A DNA stretch of 39,879 bases from Chlamydiia bacterium (lineage in GTDB: Bacteria > Chlamydiota > Chlamydiia > Chlamydiales > GCA-2402025). Where the stretch lies: contig JAJACS010000015.1 of the NCBI GenBank assembly GCA_022601395.1, positions 1 through 39,879 on the forward strand, read 5' to 3'. Of this stretch, positions 1 to 8,788 are shown piece after piece (within the stretch, counting starts at the first letter, position 1; the number at the start of each line of letters is the position of its first letter). Both the position numbers and the translations under genes were made by a program. Below the pieces are notes generated by a model, which made no database searches, was not told where the DNA came from, and was given only the letters and a program-made list of their open reading frames with translations.

Positions 1-33
1 TTTCAAACTATGCTACCTCTAAAAAAACAGTCT

Positions 34-1353
34 TTAAAACAGGTCCTTTATATCAAGGGCGCAGGATAGCTTTATCAAAGAATAGAGCGGTATAGAATGG
101 ATTTTATCATCTTTTGTGTGATTATGTAGGGAAACCTTAAGGCCGTAAGGAGAGTTTTTATGTGAATCAAGGAATATATGCAGACTTTTGAATTTACCTG
201 CTCTATTCGACTTCACTTCAATTGGAAGTATTTTATCCCCTTTTTGGATTAAGTAATCAATTTCTGCGGAACTACTTCTTGCCTCTCTTTGCCAGTAATA
301 GAGACTGGCCTTTTTATGTGGATCAGAATAAGCCAAAAGTTCTTGTCCAACAAAAGCCTCAACAATCTTTCCCTTATTTAAGATTTCTTCTTCCGGATTA
401 ACAAACCACTGTGCTAAATCTAAATTCAAAAGTGATTGTGTTAATCCAACATCAATAAATATTAGCTTGAACTTGTTTGGATCAGATTCAGCCCCTATCG
501 GTATTCCCTGACCTGGAGAATGTATTACTTTATGAAGTATATTAGCAGTTAAAAGCAGTTCGAGAGAGGGTTCTATTTCTCGCTTTCTATACTCCCCAAC
601 CTTTGTATATTTGAATTTTTCAGACAGCTGTATAGGAATGGTATCAAACAAAAGTGACAGATATTTTATCTGATTTTTCTTAGCATACTTCTGAAAATCT
701 TGCTTATATGTATCTATTAAAGTTGCGTGTATTTGAGAACATATCAGGGGGTCTTTTCTAGCAATCCACTGCCCTATGATCTCCGGCATACCTCCAAGCG
801 CTAAATAAAATCCTAAATACTTTAGTAATTTGTTGTGAACTTGATCAGAAATTTCTTCATCACTGAGAATTTGTTCTATTAAAAGAGTCTCTTTTTCAGC
901 GCTTAAGTACTCAAGAAATGTCATAGGGTATACATATAAAGACTGCACCCTTCCTACTGGAATCCCTATAAGTTCGTGTGCAAATTCTAACAGCGACCCT
1001 GCAGCTATTACGTGAAGTCCTGGCATTTTTTCATAAAAATACCGGAGTGCAGTAATAGCGTTCGGACATTGTTGTATTTCATCAAAAAACAGTAATGACT
1101 TGCCTTCTGTGATTGGCTGATTTTTCAAGACCGAAATCTCTCTGAGAATTCTTTTAGGATCTAAATTTTTTTTAAAAACCCCACAAAATGCTGGCTCATA
1201 CTCAAAGTTAACTTCAATAAAATTTGTAAAACTCTTGGCCAAATGCCTTACGGAATGTGTTTTGCCAACCTGCCGAGCCCCTCTAACCAGTAAAGGCTTT
1301 CTTCGCGGAGAGACAACCCAGTCCTTAAGTCTTTTATACACAATCCTTTTCAT
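34..1353 (-). CDS. AAA-family ATPase with DUF4143-type C-terminus
   Basis: A 439-residue protein of the widespread AAA_14/DUF4143 ATPase group. The Walker A motif GARQVGKT is at residues 25-32 and a Walker B-like LLFFDEIQ lies near residue 90. The C-terminal part carries AEIDYLI followed by PIEVKS, which matches the E/D...ExK core of the PD-(D/E)xK nuclease-like fold found in DUF4143 proteins; nuclease activity itself is unproven. The biological role of these ATPases is poorly defined, and they are often scattered and mobile in genomes. The gene is complete, starts with ATG, and sits downstream of dtd on the same strand. Its upstream gap holds three 33-bp-spaced repeats that could be its operator. 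Family assignment is firm, function is not. Confidence 0.85.
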   Translation of the reverse strand: MKRIVYKRLKDWVVSPRRKPLLVRGARQVGKTHSVRHLAKSFTNFIEVNFEYEPAFCGVFKKNLDPKRILREISVLKNQPITEGKSLLFFDEIQQCPNAITALRYFYEKMPGLHVIAAGSLLEFAHELIGIPVGRVQSLYVYPMTFLEYLSAEKETLLIEQILSDEEISDQVHNKLLKYLGFYLALGGMPEIIGQWIARKDPLICSQIHATLIDTYKQDFQKYAKKNQIKYLSLLFDTIPIQLSEKFKYTKVGEYRKREIEPSLELLLTANILHKVIHSPGQGIPIGAESDPNKFKLIFIDVGLTQSLLNLDLAQWFVNPEEEILNKGKIVEAFVGQELLAYSDPHKKASLYYWQREARSSSAEIDYLIQKGDKILPIEVKSNRAGKFKSLHIFLDSHKNSPYGLKVSLHNHTKDDKIHSIPLYSLIKLSCALDIKDLF

Positions 1354-1367
1354 AAAAACATCCTGCT

Positions 1368-1455
1368 TTTGGGTCGAAAATCAAGGTAATATTGAACCAT
1401 TTTGGGTCGAAAATCAAGGTAAAAACGAAGCACTTTGGGTCGAAAATCAAGGTAA
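1368..1455. repeat. Three 22-bp direct repeats with 33-bp period
   Basis: Three identical copies of a 22-bp unit beginning TTTGGGTCGAAAATCAAG lie at 1368-1389, 1401-1422 and 1434-1455, separated by unlike 11-bp spacers. The 33-bp period is close to three helical turns, so the copies face nearly the same side of the DNA. They fill the gap between the dtd stop and the ATPase start. Read on the plus strand they would encode a WVENQGK repeat, but no convincing gene carries it. An iteron-like operator for the ATPase is the simplest inference. Confidence 0.8.
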
Positions 1456-1469
1456 AGAGGCAGAATTGC

Positions 1470-1940
1470 TTAAATCGATGCAGGCTCATTCGATTTTTCA
1501 AGAATGATTGTCACAGGCCCGTCATTGAGAAGGCTAACTTTCATATCAGCACCAAAAATCCCTGTTTCAACCTTTAAAGAGTGACTCTTCAGCTCTTCTT
1601 TAGCCTTTGCAATAAAACTCTCATAGAGCTCATTTGCGAGGGGACCTTTAGCGCTTTTAATAAATGATGGCCTTCTGCCTTTCGAGCAGTCGCCATAGAG
1701 AGTAAACTGTGAAACAATCAGAAGGTCTCCTTTCACATCACAAAGAGAAAGGTTCATTTTTCCTTCACTATCATGAAAGATACGCAGATTAATGAGCTTA
1801 TCTACAAGGTAGTCAATAAGACCCTTATCATCTGTATCTTTTGCTCCAAAAAGGACAAGAAGTCCTTTTTGGATACTGCCAGTAACCGCCCCATCCACGT
1901 CAACACTTGCATGAGACACTCTTTGGACAACAAGCTTCAC
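1470..1940 (-). CDS. dtd: D-aminoacyl-tRNA deacylase
   Basis: A 156-residue protein, full length for the DTD family, which hydrolyses D-amino acids (and glycine) mischarged onto tRNA in the cytoplasm. The family signature SQFTLYGDCSKGRRPSF is present, and NDGPVT near the C-terminus corresponds to the Gly-cisPro motif that enters the partner subunit's active site in the homodimer. The start codon is GTG at 1938-1940, directly abutting the pckG stop codon (TAA, 1941-1943). A Shine-Dalgarno AAAGGA lies inside the end of pckG, so the two genes are probably translated from one mRNA. Identification is secure. Confidence 0.95.
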   Translation of the reverse strand: MKLVVQRVSHASVDVDGAVTGSIQKGLLVLFGAKDTDDKGLIDYLVDKLINLRIFHDSEGKMNLSLCDVKGDLLIVSQFTLYGDCSKGRRPSFIKSAKGPLANELYESFIAKAKEELKSHSLKVETGIFGADMKVSLLNDGPVTIILEKSNEPASI

Positions 1941-3734
1941 TTAAGAAATCCTTTCTTCTAGGTTTTTAAGCTCTGCTTTTATGCCATCTGGCAAAGAGTC
2001 TTTGAAAGTCTCAAAGTACTCTTTAAGCCCCTCTACTTCCTTTTTCCAGGCAGCTGTATCTATCGCAAACAGCTTTTCTTGTACTTCATCCGATAAAGAG
2101 AGTCCGGAAAAATCCACATCCCCCTTTTTAGGAAAAAGACCAATAGACTTTTTGTCAGCTTCCACCTTTCCAGTAGATCTATCAAACATCCACTTAAGAA
2201 CTCTTGCATTCTCCAAAAATCCCGGCCAAATAAATTTGCCACTTTCATCTTTTTGGAACCAATTCACATGGAAAACTTTTGGTAGCTTATCTTCAGTGGA
2301 TTTTGCGCCAACATCTAACCAGTGACCAAAGTAATCACCCATGTTGTACCCACAAAATGGAAGCATCGCAAATGGATCATGCCTTAGTTTACCAACAGTT
2401 CCCTTTGCAGCAGCTGTCATCTCAGAAGATAAACACGCTCCTAAGAATGTACCATGCTGCCAACTGAACGCTTCGTATACAAGAGGCTCTAAGCTTGCTC
2501 TTCTACCACCAAAGATAATACCTGATATAGGTACGCCATCGGGGTTATCCATCTCAGAACTTGCAACAGGGCACTGCTTTGCAGGAGTTGTAAATCTTGA
2601 ATTAGGGTGCGCAGGCTTTTCATCCGACCCTTTTGTCCAAGACTCTTTTTTCCATGTTGTAAGATGCTCTGGGGCCTCAGAAAGCCCTTCCCACCAAACG
2701 TCTTTATCATCAGTAAGAGCAACGTTCGTGAAAATCGTATTCTTAGCTATTGTTTTAATCGCGTTAGGGTTTGAATCCATGGACGTTCCTGGTGCAACGC
2801 CAAAGAATCCATTTTCAGGGTTAATCGCATGCAGTCTTCCATCTTTTCCAAACTTCATCCAAGCGATATCATCACCTACACATTCAATCTTCCAGCCAGG
2901 AAGTTCCGCATCGATCATTGCTAGGTTTGTTTTTCCGCAAGCACTAGGAAATGCTGCGCAGAAATATTTCTTTTCACCTTCTGGATTTGTGATCCCAAGA
3001 ATTAACATATGTTCTGCAAGCCAGCCTTCATCCCTTGCTTTTGCAGAAGCTATACGGAGAGCAAGACACTTCTTTCCAAGAAGAGCATTTCCACCATACC
3101 CACTTCCATAAGACCAGATACTTCTCTCTTCTGGGAAGTGCACTATGTATTTGTTCTCGTTGCAAGGCCAAAGAGGACCTTTCTCCCCTTCTTTTAAAGG
3201 ACAACCAACAGAATGAATGCCAGGAACAAATTCTCCGTCAGACTGGATCACATCCAGAGCTTTTTTACCCATGCGAGCCATGATGTGCATATTCGCAACA
3301 ACATATGGAGAGTCTGTAATTTCAATACCAACAAGAGAAAGTGATGAGCCGTAAGGTCCCATGCTATATGGGATCACATACATCGTTCTTCCCTGCATGC
3401 AACCATCAAATAGTTTTAAGAGAATTTCTTTCATCTTCTTGGGATCTTCCCAATGATTTGTTGGGCCAGCGTCTTTTTCTTTTTCTGAGCATATGAAAGT
3501 TCTATCTTCCACTCTTGCCACATCACTTGGATCGGATGCACACCAAAAACTATTCTCTCTCTTGGCAAGAGGCACGAAGACACCCTCTTTTACAAGGAGG
3601 TCACACATGCTTTTATACTCTTCTTCACTCCCATCACAAAGGTGAACTTCTTTGGGACCGCAAAGAGCAACCATCTCTTTTATCCAAGAAATTAATTTTG
3701 CGTGATTTGTCCAGTTTTTGAAATCTACATCCAT
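1941..3734 (-). CDS. pckG: Phosphoenolpyruvate carboxykinase (GTP)
   Basis: A 597-residue GTP-type PEP carboxykinase, which interconverts oxaloacetate plus GTP with phosphoenolpyruvate, CO2 and GDP. The kinase-1a/P-loop with the family cysteine, [12 protein letters not shown], is at residues 262-273 (Cys266). YGSGYGGN at 209-216 and the metal-binding GDD around 287-289 are also in place. The length matches the chlamydial enzyme (about 600 aa), usually annotated pckA or pckG in that phylum. The ATG start is preceded by CAGGGTA as a modest ribosome binding site. It lies downstream of mreB, separated by hairpins, and upstream of dtd with no gap. The pckG-mreB-SNF2 neighbourhood is a chlamydial gene order. 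Confidence 0.96.
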   Translation of the reverse strand: MDVDFKNWTNHAKLISWIKEMVALCGPKEVHLCDGSEEEYKSMCDLLVKEGVFVPLAKRENSFWCASDPSDVARVEDRTFICSEKEKDAGPTNHWEDPKKMKEILLKLFDGCMQGRTMYVIPYSMGPYGSSLSLVGIEITDSPYVVANMHIMARMGKKALDVIQSDGEFVPGIHSVGCPLKEGEKGPLWPCNENKYIVHFPEERSIWSYGSGYGGNALLGKKCLALRIASAKARDEGWLAEHMLILGITNPEGEKKYFCAAFPSACGKTNLAMIDAELPGWKIECVGDDIAWMKFGKDGRLHAINPENGFFGVAPGTSMDSNPNAIKTIAKNTIFTNVALTDDKDVWWEGLSEAPEHLTTWKKESWTKGSDEKPAHPNSRFTTPAKQCPVASSEMDNPDGVPISGIIFGGRRASLEPLVYEAFSWQHGTFLGACLSSEMTAAAKGTVGKLRHDPFAMLPFCGYNMGDYFGHWLDVGAKSTEDKLPKVFHVNWFQKDESGKFIWPGFLENARVLKWMFDRSTGKVEADKKSIGLFPKKGDVDFSGLSLSDEVQEKLFAIDTAAWKKEVEGLKEYFETFKDSLPDGIKAELKNLEERIS

Positions 3735-3777
3735 ATAAGTACCCTGATTAACTCATCTATATTGATGTGAAATTGTA

Positions 3778-3818
3778 TGGGTTTTTTGAAAAAAAACCCA
3801 CCTTTTTAGAAAAAAAGG
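3778..3818 (-). terminator. Tandem hairpins behind mreB
   Basis: Two consecutive hairpins lie 3-43 bp past the mreB stop. The first has a 10-bp stem (3778-3787 with 3791-3800, TGGGTTTTTT against its complement, loop GAA). The second pairs CCTTTTT with AAAAAGG (3801-3818). Their A/T-rich stems give U-tracts on the mreB transcript. They probably terminate or attenuate transcription before pckG. Confidence 0.6.
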
Positions 3819-3820
3819 AA

Positions 3821-4912
3821 TTAAGCTACAGCGGACTTCTGCTTTTTGAATTTATCAAGATATTCAAGTGCTTTTCCAGTTCCCATGCAAACAGCAAGGA
3901 GAGGATTTGACGCAACGATCACAGGAAGGCCCGACTCTTTAATTAAAGCCTTATCAAGGCCTTTAATTAAAGCTCCACCACCCGCAAGCACCATACCTCT
4001 TTCTACAAGGTCTGCTGCAAGTTCTGGAGGACACTTCTCAAGTGTCAGCTTCACACACTCAACAATCTGCTGAATAGGCTCTGCTAAACACTCTCTAATC
4101 TCAACGGAATTGATTCTTTTTGTGACAGGAAGACCCGCTACTTGGTCACGACCGCGAACTTCCATTTCAAGTTCGTGATCACCAAGTGGGTATGCAGAAC
4201 CAATCGTCATTTTGATTTCTTCTGCAGTCCTTGGTCCAATCATTAAGTTGTAGGTTCTTCTCATGTAGTTGATGATGCACTCATCAAACTCATCACCGGC
4301 AATTCTTAAAGAACGTGACTCAACAATACCACCAAGAGAAATGATCGCAATCTCTGTTGTACCACCACCAACATCAATGATCATGTTAGCAGAAGGCTCA
4401 TGAACAGGAAGATCTACTCCAATGGCAGCAGCCATTGGCTCTTCAATCAAAATTACCTCTTGAGCTCCGGCTCTAAGAGCTGAATCTTCAACAGCACGTT
4501 TCTCAACACCTGTAATTCCAGATGGCACGGCAATAAGAATTTTAGGACGGAATAGACTTCTTGAAGGCGTAACTCTTTTGATCAACTCTTTGAGCATTCC
4601 TTCTGCAATCTCAAAGTCAGCAATAACACCATCTTTCATAGGTCTTACAGCATGAATCCTTCTTGGCGTTTTTCCAAGCATAGATTTAGCTTTTTGACCA
4701 ACAGCTAGTACATCATTCGTTACAGAGTCAACAGCAACAACAGAGGGTTCTGCAAGGACAATTCCTTTACCTCTTACATAGACAAGAGTGTTTGCTGTTC
4801 CAAGGTCAATCCCAATATCACTTGTGAATATCCCTGAAAGCTGCCCCCACTGATTGACCAGCATACGACCAAGCTTATTTAACATACTTGATTTAACGGT
4901 TGCTTGCTTCAT
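3821..4912 (-). CDS. mreB: Rod shape-determining protein MreB
   Basis: A 363-residue bacterial actin. The phosphate-1 loop DLGTANT is at residues 36-42, phosphate-2 DVGGGTTE lies near the middle, and the adenosine-loop GGGALIKGLD is near the C-terminus. MreB polymerises under the inner membrane. In chlamydiae, which lack FtsZ, it is known to direct septal peptidoglycan synthesis and division. The N-terminus runs about 30 residues before the first strand and includes LNKLGRMLVNQWGQL, which could act as an amphipathic membrane-binding helix. It is flanked by the SNF2 helicase (74-bp gap) and pckG, the chlamydial order. Identification is secure. Confidence 0.96.
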   Translation of the reverse strand: MKQATVKSSMLNKLGRMLVNQWGQLSGIFTSDIGIDLGTANTLVYVRGKGIVLAEPSVVAVDSVTNDVLAVGQKAKSMLGKTPRRIHAVRPMKDGVIADFEIAEGMLKELIKRVTPSRSLFRPKILIAVPSGITGVEKRAVEDSALRAGAQEVILIEEPMAAAIGVDLPVHEPSANMIIDVGGGTTEIAIISLGGIVESRSLRIAGDEFDECIINYMRRTYNLMIGPRTAEEIKMTIGSAYPLGDHELEMEVRGRDQVAGLPVTKRINSVEIRECLAEPIQQIVECVKLTLEKCPPELAADLVERGMVLAGGGALIKGLDKALIKESGLPVIVASNPLLAVCMGTGKALEYLDKFKKQKSAVA

Positions 4913-4986
4913 AGTTTTTACGCCTCTAATTACCTTTAGATATAAGGATATACGACAGTCCCTTTATATCGAAAGAAAAACATTCC

Positions 4987-7900
4987 CTATGTTTGCAGAA
5001 GTTCAAGCACATCTTCCCAGGTAAGTTTTGAAATGGCTTCGTCATCACAACTCACAACCTTTCTTACAAGACCCTTCTTGCGTGCTTGCATATCTACAAT
5101 TTTTTCCTCTATCGTGCCTTTTGTAATCAGCTTGTATACGTTCACAGATTGCTTTTGGCCTATTCTATGCACCCTGTCTGTTGCCTGATTTTCTACAGCT
5201 GGGTTCCACCACATATCGTAGTGAATCACTGTATCTGCACCAACAAGATTCAAGCCAGTACCACCAGCTTTTAAGGAAACGAGGAAAACAGAAATTGTTT
5301 TGTCATCATTAAATTGATTTACTATATCTAAACGGTTTTTTGATGATCCATCTAGATACACAAACTTGATACCCATTTGCTCGAAGTCTCTTCTCATTAT
5401 CTGCAACATTCTTGTGTACTGAGAGAAGATCACCGTCTTATGGTTTCCTTCAACAAGTGTTTGCAAGAGCTCAAGAAGCATATCGTACTTTGAAGAATCA
5501 CCTGGCTCTGCAACTTCTTTAGCAAAAATAGCTGGGTGACAGCAGATTTGCTTAAGCCTTGTAAGGGTTGCAAGAACGTGGATTTGTACTTTGTCAAATC
5601 CATCTCTCTCAACAAGTTTTACAAGCTCATCCCTTGCAGACTCGGCATAAGAGCGGTAAAGCTCATGTTGCGTCTCTGAAAGTTGACAGTGGTAAGGGAT
5701 TTCTGATACCGGAGGAAGATCTTCAAGAACTTCTGACTTCATTCTTCTCAAGATGAACGGTGCTACCTTCTTACGCAAATATTGCATATTTGCTTTTTGT
5801 TCATCTCCAGAAACTCTGATATACTTCTCAATAAATCGATCATAAGAACTTAAGAACCCTGGCATCAGATAGTCAAACAGTGACCATAACTCTTCTAGCG
5901 AGTTCTCAATCGGAGTACCAGAAAGGATCACTTTATGCTCAGCTTTCACAAGCTTGACTGATTTAGCATTTCTTGTGCCTCTGTTCTTAATATGCTGCGC
6001 TTCATCGAGGATCATATAAGAGAACCGATGATCGTCATAGTGCTCTATATCCTTCTGAAGAAGGCTGTATGACGTTACGATCACATCATACTTCTTATAG
6101 GACTGAATCAGCTTCTTTCTCTGATTTGGAATCCCATCAACAACAAGAACCTTTAACTTTGGATTGAACTTAGAAAATTCCTCTTTCCAGTTATAAAGTA
6201 GAGATGTCGGACACACAATTAAAGAGGTCGATTTTTTACCAGATGATGTAAATTGTGTAAGAGCTACAATCGCTTGCAACGTCTTACCAAGACCCATATC
6301 ATCTGCTAAGATACCATTTAGGAACATTTTCCTTAAGCGCTCTAGCCAGTGAACTCCCTCAACTTGATATTTTCTCAGTTCTGCATGAATTTGATCTGGC
6401 ACATCTGAGAAATCAAACTGCTTTTCACCAAGCATCTGTTTTCTAATATCCATAAGTCTTCTTGTCATAGAAAACTTAACAGGCAAGCCTTCGAAATTAG
6501 ACTTATCGATATTAGCAATACTCCAAAGAGGTCTTTCGAGAACGTGATTATCAAGAGCTTCTATTCCAAGCTCATCAAAAAGCTTAATAACAGATCCTAC
6601 TCTATCTAGATCAAGAACTAGGATTTTTGGTATTTTGTTGTTCTTATCCTTTCCACCAGAACTTCTTCCTATATCAAGCTCGATAAAGGCTCTTCTTGAC
6701 AAGAAGCACTCCCACAGACGATTTAGCTTAATCCCTTTTAAAGCACCATTAACCTTAAGATCTATCTGATATACATCCATACGGCTTGTGTGAGAAAGAG
6801 CTAGAGTAAATGTTGTTTCATCGTAGATGAACTGGTCTAGAAGGTTCTGAGGACAGTTGAACTTGACTCTATCCTGATACCTAGGAATGATATCAGTCAT
6901 AAATTCAATAATTTTCTTCTCTGTCTTTGCTATGAAAATGCCTTGATCCTGATCAAAGATAAAATCTTGAAATAGCTCCTCAACAAGCTTACGCTCTTCA
7001 ACAAGGTTCCTAGCTACAATTCCTTCTTTTTTAACAAAACCATCAACATCTTCAAACTTTAGCTGGCTCGCAATTGCAGGCACCTGCTTCTTTTCATAGT
7101 TGAAAAGAAGAGAAGCGTCTAGCTCTCCATTTAAATAGGAAAGGTTACAAACAGCTTCAATATCACCAGTATATGGAAGAGTTACAAAGGAGTTGATCAC
7201 CTCTTCATCAGAAACTTGAGCGTACCTTGACATCTCAGGTAATGCGTTCTCTACAAAAGATCCAAAAAGCGGCTCAGGAATCGTCAAATCTCTTAATTGA
7301 TGCAAGCCAAGCAAGTGCTGCCTTGTGATATCGTCCGCAAAACGGTAGTACACACTTTCAAAAAGCATTCCCGGCTTAGCACACTCGAAAAGACAAACGT
7401 CTTCAAGCATAATAGCTGTTTCATCAAGTAAAATTTTCGGATCCAGGAGTATTTTTGAAACAGGAGGATTAATGTATTCAAGATTAATACTCACGCCAGC
7501 AGAGCGGAGTGAGAACTTTAAAGGAGACTCCAACCCTTCCTCATATAGGCATGGTAGAGTCGCAAAGTCTTCGTCCTGAAAACTCCCTTTCTTTTTCATA
7601 AGATTATCTGAAGCTATCTCATAGGCTTTTGCCAAGATCGTACCAAAAATCTTAAGGTCGATATATCCCACTTTATAGGCTCTTTCTGAAGAGGGCTTTT
7701 CTAAAAATCTCGTATAATCTTGTATCATTTGGACAAGGATTTTTTGATCCTCGCTAAAGGACTCAAGAGAAAAATGGTACTTCTTACCCCCTATATAGAT
7801 AGGCTCTTCATGCCTCATAGCCTCAAGAAGTCTTTTTAGATAAGGTATATGTAGGGGTTTAGATCGCGATGGAAGTCTGAAAGCTAGCTGGAATTCAATC

Positions 7901-8466
7901 GCAGCCTTACCCTGCTTATGTTTTTGAGAAAACACAATCGCAAGCTCAGCTTTATCTACATCATGCTTTTCAACAGGCAAAAAGAAGGGTGATTTAGCAA
8001 GAATTTTAGAAGCTTGAACATATTCTTGGATGAGCTGCCTTTGATACTGCTCTTCTTTTCTAATTTCTTCTTTAGATGCAGCTTCTTTTACAGCCTCTAA
8101 AATTTCTTTTTTCTCTTCATGATCGATCTCAGCATCTTCTTCTAAATCATTTTCATTAGAGAATGTGACTAATATCTCATCAAGATTTTCTTCTAAATAG
8201 TACAACAGAGCAGCTAGGTGCTGGCAATCATAATGGTAAGGGCAGTCACAATCCGAATCGATTGTTTCACATTCCTGCCGGTCAATTTCTATTTCACTTT
8301 CATAAGTGTTATTAAATTGACCAAGAACCTTTCCAGAAATTCTTAAAGTCTTAGCATCAAGGTGAAGGATTTTCGCAAGAATGACCTTTTTATCGTCATA
8401 TAGACTCTTGCCTTCTCTCAAAATATTCGAAGAAAAATCTTGCCTGAGCTTACGCAAATTTAACAT
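4987..8466 (-). CDS. SNF2-family DNA helicase/ATPase with SWIM zinc finger
   Basis: A 1159-residue Swi2/Snf2-type protein. A CDCPYHYDCQH SWIM-like zinc motif lies around residues 74-85. A long bacterial SNF2-associated region follows, then the helicase core. Motif I (DDMGLGKT) is near residue 724, motif II (DEAQ) near 820, and motif VI (TDRVHRIGQ) near 1099. Such enzymes use ATP to translocate on double-stranded DNA and remodel protein-DNA complexes; bacterial relatives include the RNA-polymerase-recycling RapA. The specific target of chlamydial SNF2 proteins is unknown to me. The gene is complete and has the same neighbours (mreB; tRNA/tig) as in chlamydial genomes. Family assignment is secure, role open. 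Confidence 0.93.
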   Translation of the reverse strand: MLNLRKLRQDFSSNILREGKSLYDDKKVILAKILHLDAKTLRISGKVLGQFNNTYESEIEIDRQECETIDSDCDCPYHYDCQHLAALLYYLEENLDEILVTFSNENDLEEDAEIDHEEKKEILEAVKEAASKEEIRKEEQYQRQLIQEYVQASKILAKSPFFLPVEKHDVDKAELAIVFSQKHKQGKAAIEFQLAFRLPSRSKPLHIPYLKRLLEAMRHEEPIYIGGKKYHFSLESFSEDQKILVQMIQDYTRFLEKPSSERAYKVGYIDLKIFGTILAKAYEIASDNLMKKKGSFQDEDFATLPCLYEEGLESPLKFSLRSAGVSINLEYINPPVSKILLDPKILLDETAIMLEDVCLFECAKPGMLFESVYYRFADDITRQHLLGLHQLRDLTIPEPLFGSFVENALPEMSRYAQVSDEEVINSFVTLPYTGDIEAVCNLSYLNGELDASLLFNYEKKQVPAIASQLKFEDVDGFVKKEGIVARNLVEERKLVEELFQDFIFDQDQGIFIAKTEKKIIEFMTDIIPRYQDRVKFNCPQNLLDQFIYDETTFTLALSHTSRMDVYQIDLKVNGALKGIKLNRLWECFLSRRAFIELDIGRSSGGKDKNNKIPKILVLDLDRVGSVIKLFDELGIEALDNHVLERPLWSIANIDKSNFEGLPVKFSMTRRLMDIRKQMLGEKQFDFSDVPDQIHAELRKYQVEGVHWLERLRKMFLNGILADDMGLGKTLQAIVALTQFTSSGKKSTSLIVCPTSLLYNWKEEFSKFNPKLKVLVVDGIPNQRKKLIQSYKKYDVIVTSYSLLQKDIEHYDDHRFSYMILDEAQHIKNRGTRNAKSVKLVKAEHKVILSGTPIENSLEELWSLFDYLMPGFLSSYDRFIEKYIRVSGDEQKANMQYLRKKVAPFILRRMKSEVLEDLPPVSEIPYHCQLSETQHELYRSYAESARDELVKLVERDGFDKVQIHVLATLTRLKQICCHPAIFAKEVAEPGDSSKYDMLLELLQTLVEGNHKTVIFSQYTRMLQIMRRDFEQMGIKFVYLDGSSKNRLDIVNQFNDDKTISVFLVSLKAGGTGLNLVGADTVIHYDMWWNPAVENQATDRVHRIGQKQSVNVYKLITKGTIEEKIVDMQARKKGLVRKVVSCDDEAISKLTWEDVLELLQT

Positions 8467-8636
8467 AGCTTGTCCTTAAGCGGAGTTAAAGGTTGAATAC
8501 AGCGCCACTATAAGAGACTAGCTTGTACCTCTTTTCTAAAACCTGCGCAAGAAAAAAAACAACTTTTTGTCCCCTGTGCTCTCTAGGCTATCTGCTAGCA
8601 ATTATTTCAATCTCACAACTTTTGGAAAAAGGATTC

Positions 8637-8665
8637 TTGAAGAAAATAAAATCGCCGCCTATAAT
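8637..8665 (+). promoter_or_regulatory. Sigma-70-type promoter for tRNA-Gly and tig
   Basis: A -35 hexamer TTGAAG (8637-8642) and a perfect -10 TATAAT (8660-8665) are separated by exactly 17 bp. The expected start of transcription near 8672 leaves a short leader before the tRNA at 8685. This is the best-looking consensus promoter in the window. Confidence 0.75.
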
Positions 8666-8684
8666 CTTCAGCTTACCTCAAGAT

Positions 8685-8756
8685 GCGGGTGTAGCTCAGT
8701 GGTAGAGCATCACGTTGCCAACGTGAGGGTCGTGAGTTCGAATCTCATCACCCGCT
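8685..8756 (+). tRNA. tRNA-Gly (anticodon GCC)
   Basis: A complete cloverleaf. The acceptor stem GCGGGTG (8685-8691) pairs with CACCCGC (8749-8755). The anticodon stem TCACG/CGTGA encloses TTGCCAA with GCC at 8717-8719. The T arm contains GTTCGAATC. The discriminator base is T8756 and CCA is not encoded. It lies 32 bp upstream of tig and just downstream of a strong promoter, so tRNA and tig are probably co-transcribed and separated by processing. Confidence 0.97.
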
Positions 8757-8788
8757 TTTTATCTTTCTTGTCAATTTCAAGGGCTAAT

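Noticed and set aside
1235..1507. 90-codon plus-strand frame through the triple repeat (WVENQGK peptide)
   Set aside because: It starts inside the ATPase gene on the other strand, lacks a ribosome binding site and ends inside dtd; the repeats are better explained as operator-like DNA.
2341..3111. 256-codon plus-strand frame
   Set aside because: It is wholly antisense to pckG, which is unmistakable.
8567..8788. N-terminal extension of trigger factor in the open frame
   Set aside because: It runs through tRNA-Gly and its promoter, and the trigger factor family begins at ATG 8789.
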